A stretch of 64,000 nt of DNA from Epiperipatus broadwayi (taxonomy: Eukaryota > Onychophora > Udeonychophora > Euonychophora > Peripatidae), in assembly GCA_028023455.1 (NCBI GenBank), contig JAQFVV010000157.1, positions 1,178,001-1,242,000 of the forward strand. The letters are read 5' to 3'. The translations under genes were made by a program, and so were the position numbers. Shown here one piece after another: positions 9,827 through 21,309 of the stretch. Positions within the stretch are counted from its first letter, which is position 1; each line of letters opens with the position of its first letter. The notes under the pieces are model-generated. The model ran no database searches and was not told the DNA's origin. It worked only from the letters and a program-made list of their open reading frames with translations.

Positions 9827-12800
9827 AATTATGTGTTTGAATGTTAGTGTAATAATTAAATTCACAATTTTATTTTGTTTACTTCATATCATTTACATAG
9901 AGATATTACAGTTTTGATATGAACTATATTTTTTTTTTTAATCCCACAAAATAATTAATTGTCTTGATAAAATTATTTCATTTACCCTAGGTCATTTAAA
10001 TGTAGATTTTATCACTGGTTATATTTATAGTTTAATTGCATTCAAGATCAACTTTTAAAAATCATTTATTAAACTTTATATGGATATTGTTACCATTGAT
10101 AGTTTTTTAGTCATACAGTATTCATTTTCCTCTTATAGTGAATATTATTAATGTATTTACGAGATATATTTCCATAGATATTAATGGAATCAATTGTTTT
10201 TTTTTTGTTTTTTTGTCTATCTAACTTTTTTTCATGCATGAATAATTTTAATTGATTTTTTTTTTTTTTTGCATTATTCTCATTTACTTCAATGTTTTAA
10301 TAATGATGAACTATTTATTTTTCTTTTACATTATGTATTGCAAAAGATTAATTCTGTGATAATCAAAATATTTTTAACTCTTTATCCTTGGTTTTTAATA
10401 TTTCAATGTTGCTTTCTGGTCTTCTGCAATGGGGGGGGGGGGTCCTACTTTTTTTCTATGTAATACTTCTTTTTTTTATTTTTAGATTTGGATAAATTAT
10501 TTTAGCTACAGACTGGGATGGGCATATTACTAGAAACACACATATGAAAAAATAAATTAACTGATGAAATTCTTTCACCAATTTATAGCACTATTAATTT
10601 TACTTGTTCTTTTTATTTATTATTTGTAAGTGGAAATAGTGCTCATATCTATATTTTGTTTTTTTCTATGTATTGAAAATTTTACAATTTATGCAATATT
10701 ATTTGCATTTATTCTATGAGTAATATTGAAGATGCTTAAATAAAAATATCACTTTTTTAAAAAAGATATGTATAATAAAAATATGCTTAAAAATATTTTT
10801 GATAATATACACTAATAAATTACCTAATTTAAGAGTCATATATACAAAAAAATACACATAGGATAGATAGCATACATTAAAAAATTACAATAGTTATTCA
10901 ATTAGATTCAGAAATAAAGGAGGAACCTCTTCAACAAGTAAATTAAATTTTACAACCATAAGGTGTAATTTTTTAATGATTAAATGAATATTAGGTTAAC
11001 ACTACAAAAAAAGTGTATTACCCCTTTTTACAGTAATTCTACAGTTTATATTAAATATTATTATGTTGAACATTTCGGTGAAATAGAAAACTTAGTAAAT
11101 AAACAAAGGCCTCTATATTTTTATTTACTTTCATAATTCTATCATTGTTGCGCATGTATTAAACAACCCAGAACAAAAATCCATTTTCTTTTACATAAAA
11201 TATCATTGCAATAAATATGGTAAAAATATCAAAGTATTTTTATTCTCTGCAACAAGAAACATGAGTATAAGTTTTTGTTGTTGTTGGTTTGTTAATATTT
11301 TTACTTTAAATTAACTTTACATTAAGAGTGCTAATCATCTAGATCTCAGCTGCCTTTTATTCATAAACAGTTTAGTTTTTAGGAGATTCGTATAGCTTTT
11401 AAGTGAGATGGCATCAACATTTTATTTTATTTTTTTTATCCTTCTGCATTTTGAATTATCCTGATTTTAGGTTGTATGTTCTAAATATTGAGATTGGAAA
11501 GATTACATTCTATCATAAGTATTATACTTTGTTACTTATACATAAAATAGGTTCATAACGTTAGAACTATGTCAGTAGTCATAATTGTTAAGTTCACACA
11601 TTTAACTTTTATGATCACATTGAACATTGTCTTCAATGTAATATGAATGATAAGAGGTTGTGAATTAGCGGTAATACATGTGCTTGCTTATCAAGTTTGG
11701 GCTAGATGAATCTTGGGATTTTTTTAGATCCTATAATTTTTTCTATGTAGTTATTCCATAGCCAACCTAACCTAGCCATCCAGTATTAAGGTATCTATCT
11801 AGCTATTATTGACTAGAGGTAAAAGTCCCAGGTTAATCTGAGTTTGTCAGATAAATATTGATATATTGATTGTAAAAACAAAAAATATTATTGTAATGTG
11901 TTAAAGCTTTCATTTTTCTTATCATACTTCAAGAGTCGATTCCATGGATTTCTTTTATCTTTTAGTCAATAAAGTTTTTACAGTGTTATTCATGCATTCA
12001 TTCTTCATGTCTATATGGTTTAAATCTTAATGAAGCTTATAAATTTTTTTAGGAAGCTTTGAATTTTCCAAACCAATCTTATGACTTATTTAGAAAGTCA
12101 ACTATCTAGCCATCCACAATTTCCATGCAAATGATTTTCCTGCTGTTCTATGGTATAATGAATGATAATGTGTTTATAAAATAATGCTTGAAACTCATAT
12201 TATAGTAATTCTTTTCTTTATTTTTTTAGCATTATAACAAAACAGATTTCTATAAATAGAGCAATGATTAATTTGTACTTGTATCCATAAAATAATGAAA
12301 GTAAAGAAATAATACATGTTTTTATTATATCCCCACATTACCCATATGTCTGTTTTTTGTTGTTGTTGTTGTTTTTTAAGATTTAACATAGTTAGATAGA
12401 TAAAATTTGATAACTGTCTTCTTATAGTTACAATCCTTTTCTTAATACTACACATTGACTATCTTAATTATCACAGAAAGATTGTATAAACTTTTAGTTC
12501 ACATTTTAGAGCAATGTTGATTACAAAAGCATTGTAATGAAAGATCAAGAGAATATATAACAAAGGATGAAATACAACATGAGATTAATAAACTAAAGGT
12601 GCAAATAACATTGGCAAATGATTCAATTCCATTATCTGTATTTAAACTAATGGATTATGCATTAAAACAAGCAATGTGGAAATACTTTAATCAGATATGT
12701 TATGAAAGAATTGAATGGCCATAGATGAATAATAGGGTAATTTTTAGCCTCATGATCTGAGACATATTTCAATTGAGGATATTGTCTCAAAAATATTAGG

Positions 12801-12882
12801 CAGAATATTATTAAAAAGACTATACCAATTGATAAATGAATAAATTTCATCTGCACATAACGCTATAAAAGGGAGATGAGCA

Positions 12883-13248
12883 ATGAATGCAGCTACAAAA
12901 ATCCAGGAAGCAATAAAATATGCTAAAGAATTGAAAATAATACAATACTATGCTATACAAATAGATTTTAAATCAGCATTTGATTTGGTAAATTGGTCAT
13001 ACCTGATAGAAGCGTTAAATAACCTAATGCCCAAACACAAATATCTAGTCCAGGTAATTGCAAACTATGTTAAAAATGGTGAAATATTAATAAAAAAATT
13101 TATGAGAAAATCAAACTTATTTATTCCAAAGAGGGGAATCCCACAGAGCTCATCATTGGCTGCGCTCCTATTTGCTATTTATATAGATCCTTTGGTAAAA
13201 AATATAGAGGGGAAGTACCCAGTCTTTATTTACCACATTTTGGTGTGA
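12883..13248 (+). pseudogene. LINE reverse transcriptase blocks A-B
   Basis: A 121-codon frame with block A as YYAIQIDFKSAFDLVNWSYL (catalytic Asp) and block B as KRGIPQSSSLAALLFAIYID, in which the usual QG is replaced by QS. The sequence before it (12,770-12,880) carries the ISSAHNAIKGR-like region in broken frames. It ends at a stop at 13,246-13,248; the next frame continues the palm with a shift. Confidence 0.75.
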
Positions 13249-13556
13249 AGATAAGTGTAACTGCTTTTATAGATGATATAATATTAATATTTCAAAACAG
13301 TTATAATATGCAGATAGTCATTAATATTCTAAAAAATTTCCAAATAAAAGTTAGGTTCGTATATCCAACCAATAAAATCTGCAGCATGGTAGGTAACTTG
13401 CTACTGGTAAAAAGCATGCAATTATCAAGCCATTCCATCAGTCTTTTGGGAATACTGTTATATATATATAAAACTAGTATGAACAATTATTTAAATAAAA
13501 TAATAATTGAGAAAATTGACCAAAAAATTAAGAATTTTTCATTGATAAGACTCTGA
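13245..13556 (+). pseudogene. LINE reverse transcriptase block C (FIDD) and thumb
   Basis: A 103-codon frame, shifted relative to the previous one. It starts with VTAFIDDIILIFQNSYNMQ, the catalytic box as FIDD in place of the YMDD seen in the other two copies. It continues through thumb-like helices. Both catalytic aspartates remain, but the surrounding frames are broken. Confidence 0.7.
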
Positions 13557-13566
13557 GGTTACAAGA

Positions 13567-14170
13567 GTGAAAATGTATAATACTATAGTGACAGGGATTT
13601 TGGGATACTATGCTCCTTGGGTAAATTTATACAATAAACAAATAAATAGGATAACAAAGAAATATATTTGGGGGGAAACATCAAGACTGCTGTCAATTTC
13701 AACATTACAATTACCAATTTTCCAAAGGGACTTAACCTTATTGATACATGAGTATATATATCTTACATTAAAGCTAAAACATACATGAATGTAATACAAA
13801 GCCAATGTTTTAATCCACCAATATGTGCTGCAAAACTACTTAGTGAAATAGGCAAAGAAAAAAGATCTTTCATGGCAGATTTATTCATAGCATATAAAGA
13901 CTTACAAGATGAATTAAACATAACCAACTTGCTCAACATAAAATATAGGGATTTTAAAAAGCAAATGGATTGGGGTGGATCTTCTTGGGTAGAGGTGTCA
14001 AAAAAGAGTGTTTTGAAGAACTTCCAGTCAATATGTGCTCCTCAATCTTATATTAAATTTATTTTTAATTAATGAATGGTATACTTCTAACAACAACAAC
14101 ATATCTAAATAAAAGATTAAATATGAGTCTGGAAACGTGTATATTTTGTAGACCAGAGATAAGACATTTT
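13567..14170 (+). pseudogene. LINE C-terminal region
   Basis: Frame 13,567-13,788 includes NRITKKYIWGETSRLLS, equivalent to the WGGK segment of the other copies. Frame 13,785-14,072 (SLKQKEIGKEKRSF-like helical region with MDWGGSSW) follows in another phase. Beyond it, about 14,130-14,190, the remains of a CxFC...HLFEDC motif can be read with frameshifts. All parts are consistent with the L1-superfamily tail. Confidence 0.6.
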
Positions 14171-14654
14171 TGCATTTGTTTGAGGACTGCAGCACATTTA
14201 AACAAATAAAAAATAAAGTATTTCATACTCTAATTATAAATCTGAAAAATTTGGTGATACAAAACATAAAAAAATGTATCCTACATAATGCATTAAATGT
14301 GTTGGTATGATTTTTGATAATAAAAAATATAACTGGCTGAAGAAATTGGATAAAGAATAGGATAAATATTTTGATCAATGTTTAAGATACCTACCAAGGA
14401 AAATGATGGAAAAGGTATGGGGAAAGACAGGATCAACATTATGTGAAATATGGAAATGAAGATATCAGCTAATTTAAAACAGTCAATCAAAAAGATTAAA
14501 ACATATAATAACAGTTGCATAAAGGGAATATTGCAGAAAATGATGGGTAATTTAAAGAAATGTATGTAAATAATTAGTTTGATTTTTATTTTTGTAAATG
14601 ATGATTTGATTTTTTTTTATAATAAAGATATTATTTAAAATAAAAAATAAATTA

Positions 14655-17540
14655 TGTTAATCAAATAATTGCATTTATAAGATTGCAATAAATTCTCGAA
14701 GAGATGGCTTTTGATAGCTTAAGAATTGATGGTGTTGAATTTTAATAGCATCTCTTCAGAAAATTGTCTGTCTTGATCTTCAATATGACCTGGAATATCT
14801 TGCACTTATTCATCACAAATTATATTAATCCAATCAGCAATTTTCTTTATTTAGTGACAGAAAAAAAATATTTTTCAAAAATTGATAAACTCAATACACA
14901 AAATAAATATACTTGTATCATATTTCTAAAATATTTAACATATTTGTATGGACAAATAATGATATCTAGAATGTCTATCCTGTAAGAATCTCACTTTTTT
15001 AATTAAATGCCAATTTTTTTTAATTTAGTAAATCCATATTATTTTTAACTTCCTAACAAAACTGCCATTGTCAATAATTTTTTTCATGAAAATGAAATGA
15101 AATTTTCAAAATATAAGTTCAAAGTTGTCAAATTATTGTATCCATGGCATTATGAATATATTTTTTCTGTATCTAGTCTGATATTTTATACTTATATATT
15201 TTTGAAACAAAGTATAAATTTATCTTTCACTGATAAGAAAAGGGGGGGGGGGAGTTTCTGCAATATATAACGATTTAATTTAATATCAAGCTATCATAAT
15301 CTTTTTTTGTTTATGATTATTATGATATATTACTCAATAGTATTGAAGTGGCCTTTTTCATCAGCTTTCATATGCTGAATTGTAATGGAATCATTAGTTT
15401 TAATATAGCATGTAGTATTCATTAAGGAGCTGAAAATATATTATCCTTTTTTTAATTACATTTATTTAAATTTTCTTTTTAAACTTACCAGAGGAAATTA
15501 AATTACAAATTAATTAGCAGATCAATTAGATTTATTTATATTACACCTGTGGTGTTCAGTTTTATTGGTGGGGGAACTGCTGTTTTAATAGCAATGTACT
15601 TATAATCTACTCTCCACAGAAATTTATTTTAAAATAAAACATTTAAAAATCAAATGAAATGTAAATTAATAGTATTAAAATAAAATACAAAGGGAAATGA
15701 TTGTATACAGATTTATGTAATGTTTATTGATATAGGCATTTATTTTAATAAAATTTGTTCACATGTGAAAAGTTTAAAAATTAAATGGCTAATATGATAG
15801 AATAATGCCCAATCATAAACAGTTTTAAAAAACAAGGCAAAATGATGATAAGCTTTGGTAGTTGATAAAAAGAATGACCAAAAATAAATACTTTTGACAA
15901 AAATTAATTCTTAGATTTTCAACATTAATGTTAATGTTATCATTTATATCTGATAGTGTTCTCAAAATTTGGAAATATGAAGTTATAATAGTATCTGAAT
16001 ATACTGATTTTAATAAATATGTTGAGCCAAAACAAGTTAAAATTTTTTGAGTGAAATTTGTAAAATTGGGTATCTTTTTTTTTTATTGCATGCTATCAGA
16101 GGCTTTTGTTTATGGGTTTTAAAAATAGAACATTTTTAATTGTGATTATTTCTAAAATATTTAATATGTCAAATATATTTGATTTGAAGCATTTATTGTA
16201 TTTAATTTTTTTCAAATGGATTGTGATCTTATGAAAGTATAAACATAGTTTCTTTTAAATCTGGAATTACTTTTACATTGCACTTTTTCACTTACATTAA
16301 AACAGTCTTTTAAGCTGCAGTTATCTTTGTATGTATGTTATCTGTTAGAATACAAATTAGGATAACTAGACAGTGGAATAATATTATGATCAAATATTAA
16401 TATTTAATTATTGTTATGTGACAGTTTGCCATTACTTCTTACTCATTTATATAATTTATTCTAGCTTTATAAATTTAGAATTACTTCTTAAAATAACAAA
16501 GCACCTGATATAATTAAGAGGTATCAATTAATTATGTTAAAAATATTTCATCAACTAATAATGACAATATAATGATTTTTTATTGAGTTGGTACGTTTTG
16601 ATGAAACTTTCCAACAAGAAAGATAAGATCATTAATTATTTTTTTATGGATGAAAGTAACTTCATTTATTAAGACAATTTTTAGTGTCTTAATAAATTCA
16701 AAAAACATATTTATTTATATTGAAAAAAAAAAGGAATATTTATCATTTAAATGACTTGATATTGCAGAGTTTTATCATTTTTAATAAAAACTAATTTAAA
16801 AAGAGAAGTTTAACATTTTTTTACAAATTCATCAAATGCCTACTAGTGTTTTATTTTCTGTTATTTTTAATAATATAATTTCCTTCAGAAATGCTTTTTA
16901 ATTATGTATATGATTAACAGAACTATACTAATAGTATGATTTGATTTATTAAATAAGGAAAAGACAGTATGCCACTCCTGTCTGACTTTAGACTTGAAAA
17001 TAATCTCTGTAATTAAATCTTTCATTTTGTAAATAAATGTTACTTTTGTCTATTGCAAACCTTTAATACATAAAATAAATTCAGTTTGTTTTTTGAAATT
17101 AGATTATCATGGCTTTTAAAAATGTTTTTTTTTACTACTTCACCATCACTAAATGCTGGTTTTTTTTTTTATTTTAGCTGATATGTGACATGTCTTCAAA
17201 TCAACTACAGAAATTATTTAGTTTATTTGCTTTAACAAGCATTTTTGGCACATGGGAAAATTTTTAAATTACTGATGTTAAAACAACATAATATTGAATT
17301 TTTTTTAAAAAAAATTTTTGGGATTTCATTTTTCATGTAATATCATAAATTTCTATATATATGTTTATTTTTTTTTTTAGAATTGCCATAGACGAATAAC
17401 ATATGTAGATTAATGATATAGTTTTAAAAAATGTAATCAGGCTCCAAAATCTAGAAATTGATAGATTTCACTGCTCTTAATTTAATCTTTAAAAAATCAT
17501 GTTATTTAATTAGCATTTTAAAAGAACCATGTGATCATAT
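14655..17540. other. AT-rich tract, nothing recognised
   Basis: Low-complexity sequence with poly-T tracts and an 11-base G run at 15,242-15,252. No conserved frames, TIR pairs or tRNA-like motifs were seen. Confidence 0.5.
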
Positions 17541-17554
17541 ACATTCATCAATAG

Positions 17555-18035
17555 AGATTGTACATCAACCACTTGGAGACACTTCATTTGAATTTCAAAA
17601 CTAGTTCGAAGATATTCTGTCATTGAAAACATTGGACTGGATAATAAATCCATACACTACTAGTGCAGAACTAAATATAATTTTACATGATGTGCTGATA
17701 ACTATCAGCACAAATGAGAATCTCAAGGTACAATTCAAACAGAGCTATCAAAAGTTTTGGTTGCAACAAGATATTCCACTTCTGCACCTGTTTCTATGGT
17801 CTGTTGTACAAAAATATTTTCTGGTATTTCCATCATGTATCTGGTAGAGAAAAGTTTCAGTGTAGTCTTAAACCTGCTTCAAGATAGACATCGATTGCAT
17901 AGCACTGAATGTGGAGATATGAGAATGCAACACCCTAATTTAAAACCAGATATAGGTAAATTTGTTGACAAATCACCAGGTGCACGCATCTTATTAAATT
18001 CAATTTTCCAGGCTAATTTATTTGGTATTTTTATT
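17555..18035 (+). pseudogene. hAT transposase C-terminal remnant (ZBED5/GTF2IRD2-like)
   Basis: Two plus-strand phases together read like the C-terminal part of ZBED5-type hAT transposases: LKTLDWIINPYTTSAELN, FKQSYQKFWLQQDIPLLH, then after a frameshift near 17,820 GISIMYLVEKSFSVVLNLL, DRHRLHSTECGDMRMQHPNL and KPDIGKF. The last block is the hAT dimerisation region. In the family it contributes to transposase assembly and the catalytic fold. An in-frame stop near 17,605 and the frameshift show it is dead. The upstream catalytic half is not recognisable. Confidence 0.75.
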
Positions 18036-18157
18036 TTTATAATTCTGATTAAAATCTTTTCATTGTTGTAATTTTGTTGATGTTTAATTCTAACAGAACG
18101 TATTGATTTTTTTCACTTCATTTGTATGCTTAATAAAGCGATTTCAATATTTGTACT

Positions 18158-18271
18158 TTTTTTTTCTTTCATATATCATAGCATCAGCCAGGACCCGAAC
18201 CCACAACCGTCTGCAACCAACTACTTGCTTGCAAGGCGTCTGTGATGACCTCTTGGCTAACAACGCTTGAC
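18158..18271 (-). mobile_element. tRNA-derived SINE (copy 1) with target-site duplication
   Basis: Read on the minus strand it begins GTCAAGCGTTGTTAGCCAAG (A-box region), contains a GGGTTCGGGTCC B box, ends GGCTGATGCTATGA and has an A-rich tail (the T run at 18,159-18,168 on the plus strand). The flanks TTCAATATTTGTACTT (from 18,143) and TTCAATATTGTACTT (from 18,272) are a target-site duplication. The first and last bases of the tRNA part can pair as an acceptor stem. It matches the copy at 50,244. Confidence 0.8.
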
Positions 18272-18289
18272 TTCAATATTGTACTTATT

Positions 18290-20450
18290 TTGAATTTACA
18301 TATTTATTTCATAAATGTCAAAAATTAAAAAAACTCTGCTCATATTTTTTTGCTTTAATTTTCGTTAGTGCAGGTTTTGATATTAGATGTTGCACAAGAT
18401 AATGTCATATTCCATAGTCCGTTATCTTTTTAATCATTAATTACAAGTGATTAAAATGCAAAGTTTGATATCTAATGAAATATTTAATAGAGTACTATAC
18501 AAATTATTAATTTGAGTAAGTAAAGTAAATGCTAGGGGATTAGCGGTTTGAAAGGGCCCTGCAGTTGAAATAAGTTTGGGAACTCTTGAAAATAGATGAT
18601 CATTAGCAGATCAAATACTACTGTACCTTACCAAAAACTATGAATAAATCTATATTACTAAAGCTTATTTTTATTTTACTAGAAACTTCAATGGTTGAGG
18701 CCAATATGTTTTGTTACTGACTTTAATAAAATATTTATTTTTTCATGTGTTTTGTGTTATTTCATTGAATAAATTTTATTTTAAATTATATATATAGATT
18801 GATCTGTGTACATGATGATAGAATTTTATAGAGTAAATATTTATTTAGTATAGATTGTTCATTTCACTTGCTGTCAGAAACAGTTGTGCAATAATAACAT
18901 TATATTTTGTCTCTGTTATTTCCTGTTGTACCGTATTATTTGTAAACTTTTTTTTTTCCTATCGTAAACTTAACCATAAATTCAACAATTGCTTTAAAAA
19001 AAAACAAATTGGAGAAGAAAAAATGACATGTATCTTTATTAAAATATTTATATATGGCATAAATATATTTATTATATTTTAATAAGTCAAAAAAGTTCAA
19101 ATTGCCTTTAGTAATTTTAAAACTTAATTTCCTTTATCTTTATTTAATATAAAATATAACTAAAGGCAGTTTTCTTCATTATTTTGATTCATAATTTGTT
19201 TAACAGGATATCCATTTCAAGAAAGTCTTCTGGTTATAAAGTTGTGCTAGCAAAACTACTTATTATATTTTAAAGAATTTAAAAGTTTTAAAACAAGCTT
19301 TAAAAAAAAAATTCTAAAAATGTGTTATTATTTAGTTTGTATTTTTTTACATAATTTTCCACTATAATATTTTTATTAGGTCATATTGTATTACGTCTAC
19401 ATATATTCTTGAGTTACCATGATTCATACAGATTGCTATGATTGATCTCTACCTGAATGGCTTTTTTTATTGCGTGGATTGCTTTCCATTCTATTCATTT
19501 ATTGCTCTTTTTATTTATTTTATACTATTCAAGCAAATGGTTTCAAAATTTGACATCCTCTATGATTTTGAATCCACGTTTTAACTTACTTTACAGCTTT
19601 ATAGATTTTATATTAGGCCATTAATTATGCATTCTAGTAGTGTTAATTTTGAACTAAATATAGACATTTTTATCTTTCAGATAAAAAGATGTTTATAATA
19701 AAACATTATATAATTTATCTTATTACTTAATTTCTGGTAAATAATAATGTCCTGCCTCATCTTTTCTATGTAAATACTTAGTGTGCCAATAGATTCTGGA
19801 TGACAAAAAAAAAAAATCTGCATTGTTATTTAGTTTTCATTGATTTGATGATTATGTAATTATAGTAACATAGTGCTTTTCCTTGAGGAACTCTTAAAGA
19901 TTTGTGAACTGGTGTGTATGAAGATGTGAACCACTCACAGATATATATATTTTTTATGTTGAATAGAATTGAAAAACTAATGACTAGAAATTTAAGGACA
20001 GTAGCTCTCAGTTATCAGATATAATAGGGGTTCATTAAAACGAGGTGGTTAAAATAAATTACAACTTTCAGGCTCCTGTACAGATTATACGACAATAATC
20101 AGCAATAATAAATGTTTCTGTTCATTAAAAGATTCTATTTTCATGAATTTTCTTTAATGTTCTTATTACAAAACTGAAATTGATGGAATATCACACTTTA
20201 AATAATATTGTAAAATTAAAATATTTAATGGACATCATGTTTTGTATAAAATTTTATACTTCTAATCTTTAATATAATTCTAACAGAGTAATGTTATCAT
20301 TTCTCTTTATGGCCCAAATAATGAACATTGGATGGTAATAATTATATGATATTTCTCAGGAGATCATGCAATGTTTAATCACTAAAATACTCATTTGATT
20401 AAATTAAATTTTTTTAACACTTTTCTCAACTGTAAATTGATCCTTAAACC
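18290..20450. other. AT-rich tract, nothing firm
   Basis: Mostly low-complexity sequence. A patch near 18,535-18,600 (GGGGATTAGCGGTTTGAAAG) is GC-richer and may be a DNA-transposon end, but I find no partner. No frames are supported. Confidence 0.4.
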
Positions 20451-20454
20451 TTTG

Positions 20455-20530
20455 CCTTTTTAGTCCATCACCCCACAATACGAATGAGCAAACTTTTGCA
20501 GAGCAAAGTGGGTTACTTATTAAGTGTCAC
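20455..20530. other. Possible hAT-type non-autonomous fragment
   Basis: GAGCAAACTTTTGCAGAGCA resembles the terminal sequence typical of many hAT MITEs (a GCAAACTTTTTGCAGAG-like block). No opposite terminus was found, so this is only suggestive. Confidence 0.25.
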
Positions 20531-20995
20531 AGTCTACCATTTACATATTACAATGTAATAATAGATACAAATAATGCCATCTATAACAAATAATATTAAT
20601 TTATTATCAGAAAATTGAATATACAACAAAAATTAAAATATTAAGTTGTCAAAGATTTATGCTATATGCTAATTGCACAGGATTCTAAGTATGTCTTCTT
20701 TGAGACAGAAATGGGATTTGGATTTAATTATATTCATGGTCGAAAATGTAAACTCATGTAAGTATGTGAAGCCAAAAAATAATGTTAAAGATAACTTTTT
20801 TTAAATTTGAGTACTCCAAACTTTTTCCAATTCACTCTTCATTAATTAGATAGATAACGGCTTTAACTTATTTTTAAAAGTATTAACATGGCAAAACTCT
20901 CCATATAGTAGTGCCACCCTGTGCCAACCAGAGTAATCAATGGATTCCAGAAGGCTTGTGCATACAATCCCTATCTAGTGCCTACTCATTCAATA

Positions 20996-21037
20996 TCTGC
21001 AGACTAGTTTCTGGCTTGTGGCCTTCATCAGTGAGGA
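20996..21037 (-). ncRNA. Hammerhead-ribozyme-like motif (left arm, outer copy)
   Basis: On the minus strand the core reads CTGATGA (complement of 21,025-21,031), the consensus form, then the same GGC/GCC helix II, GAAA, and C-TA-GTC. Helix I (TCCTCA against TGCAGA) has internal mismatches here, so this copy looks less able to fold than the right-arm one. Confidence 0.4.
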
Positions 21038-21055
21038 GCCTTGGATCTGAGAGAC

Positions 21056-21097
21056 TGCACCTACTAGTTTCTGGCTTGTGGCCTTCATCAGTGAGGA
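21056..21097 (-). ncRNA. Hammerhead-ribozyme-like motif (left arm, inner copy)
   Basis: A tandem copy about 60 bp from the outer one, with the same CTGATGA, helix II and GAAA boxes on the minus strand. The cleavage triplet reads GTA and helix I is poorly paired. It is probably a decayed duplicate. Confidence 0.35.
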
Positions 21098-21149
21098 GCC
21101 TTGAATTTGAGAACACTGCATCTAGATGCAGTGTTCTCAGATCCAAGGC

Positions 21150-21191
21150 TCCTCACTGACGAAGGCCACAAGCCAGAAACTAGTCTGGGGA
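21150..21191 (+). ncRNA. Hammerhead-ribozyme-like motif (right arm)
   Basis: All core boxes are in order: CTGACGA at 21,156-21,162, a GGC/GCC helix II closed over CACAA (21,164-21,174), GAAA at 21,176-21,179, then C-TA-G and T-C (21,180-21,185). This gives a minimal helix III and a GTC cleavage triplet. Helix I can form between TCCTCA (21,150-21,155) and TGGGGA (21,186-21,191), with one G-T wobble. An A-A mismatch at the base of helix II is a weakness. Minimal type I hammerheads with very short helix III are known from Penelope-like elements. Activity is inferred, not shown. Confidence 0.5.
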
Positions 21192-21309
21192 TATTGGATG
21201 AGTAGGCACTAGATGGGTATTGTATGCACAAGCCTTCTGGCATCCATTGATTACTCTGGTTGGCACAGGGTGACACTACTGTATGGAGAGTTTTGCCTGT
21301 TTAATAACA

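Larger units (their letters stand above)
6725..12520. other. Long AT-rich tract without recognisable genes
   Basis: Mostly low-complexity A/T sequence with poly-T tracts. Isolated landmarks are two 12-base G runs (7691-7702, 10431-10442), a 31-bp tandem duplication at 9766-9826, and one exon-like segment at 9,144-9,242 listed separately. The open frames here are T-rich and hydrophobic by composition and do not look like genes. Confidence 0.5.
12530..14650 (+). mobile_element. Second L1/Tx1-like LINE copy, 5' truncated and decayed
   Basis: Plus-strand fragments in order correspond to RT fingers (ITKDEIQHEINKL near 12,555), block A, block B, a FIDD catalytic box, thumb, WGE segment and a CxxC...HLF...C tail (near 14,150). 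They are broken by many stops and frameshifts. The copy ends in AATAAAGATATTATTTAAAA and A-rich sequence near 14,620-14,650, fitting a LINE 3' end with a decayed poly-A tail. It is related to, but clearly diverged from, the 2-5 kb and 33 kb copies. Confidence 0.75.
20880..21308. mobile_element. Foldback element with hammerhead-like motifs
   Basis: The left arm (20,880-21,119) and right arm (21,124-21,308) are close inverted repeats: GCAAAACTCTCCATATAGTA at 20,891 mirrors the right end at about 21,277-21,296. The left arm carries an extra ~60-bp tandem duplication, so the TTTCTGGCTTGTGGCCTTCA block occurs twice there and once inverted in the right arm. The element is GC-richer than its flanks. 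Chance frames in both arms read the same peptide because of the palindrome and are not genes. The hammerhead-like motifs are listed separately. It is probably related to Penelope-like terminal repeats. Confidence 0.75.

Noticed and set aside
14690-14765. Short inverted GAAGAGATG / CATCTCTTC pair
   Set aside because: Only nine bases pair and the arms do not extend; expected by chance in this composition.
20911-21276. Two similar frames on opposite strands starting MxPCANQSNQW
   Set aside because: They are mirror readings of one palindrome, lack any domain, and are better explained by the foldback.
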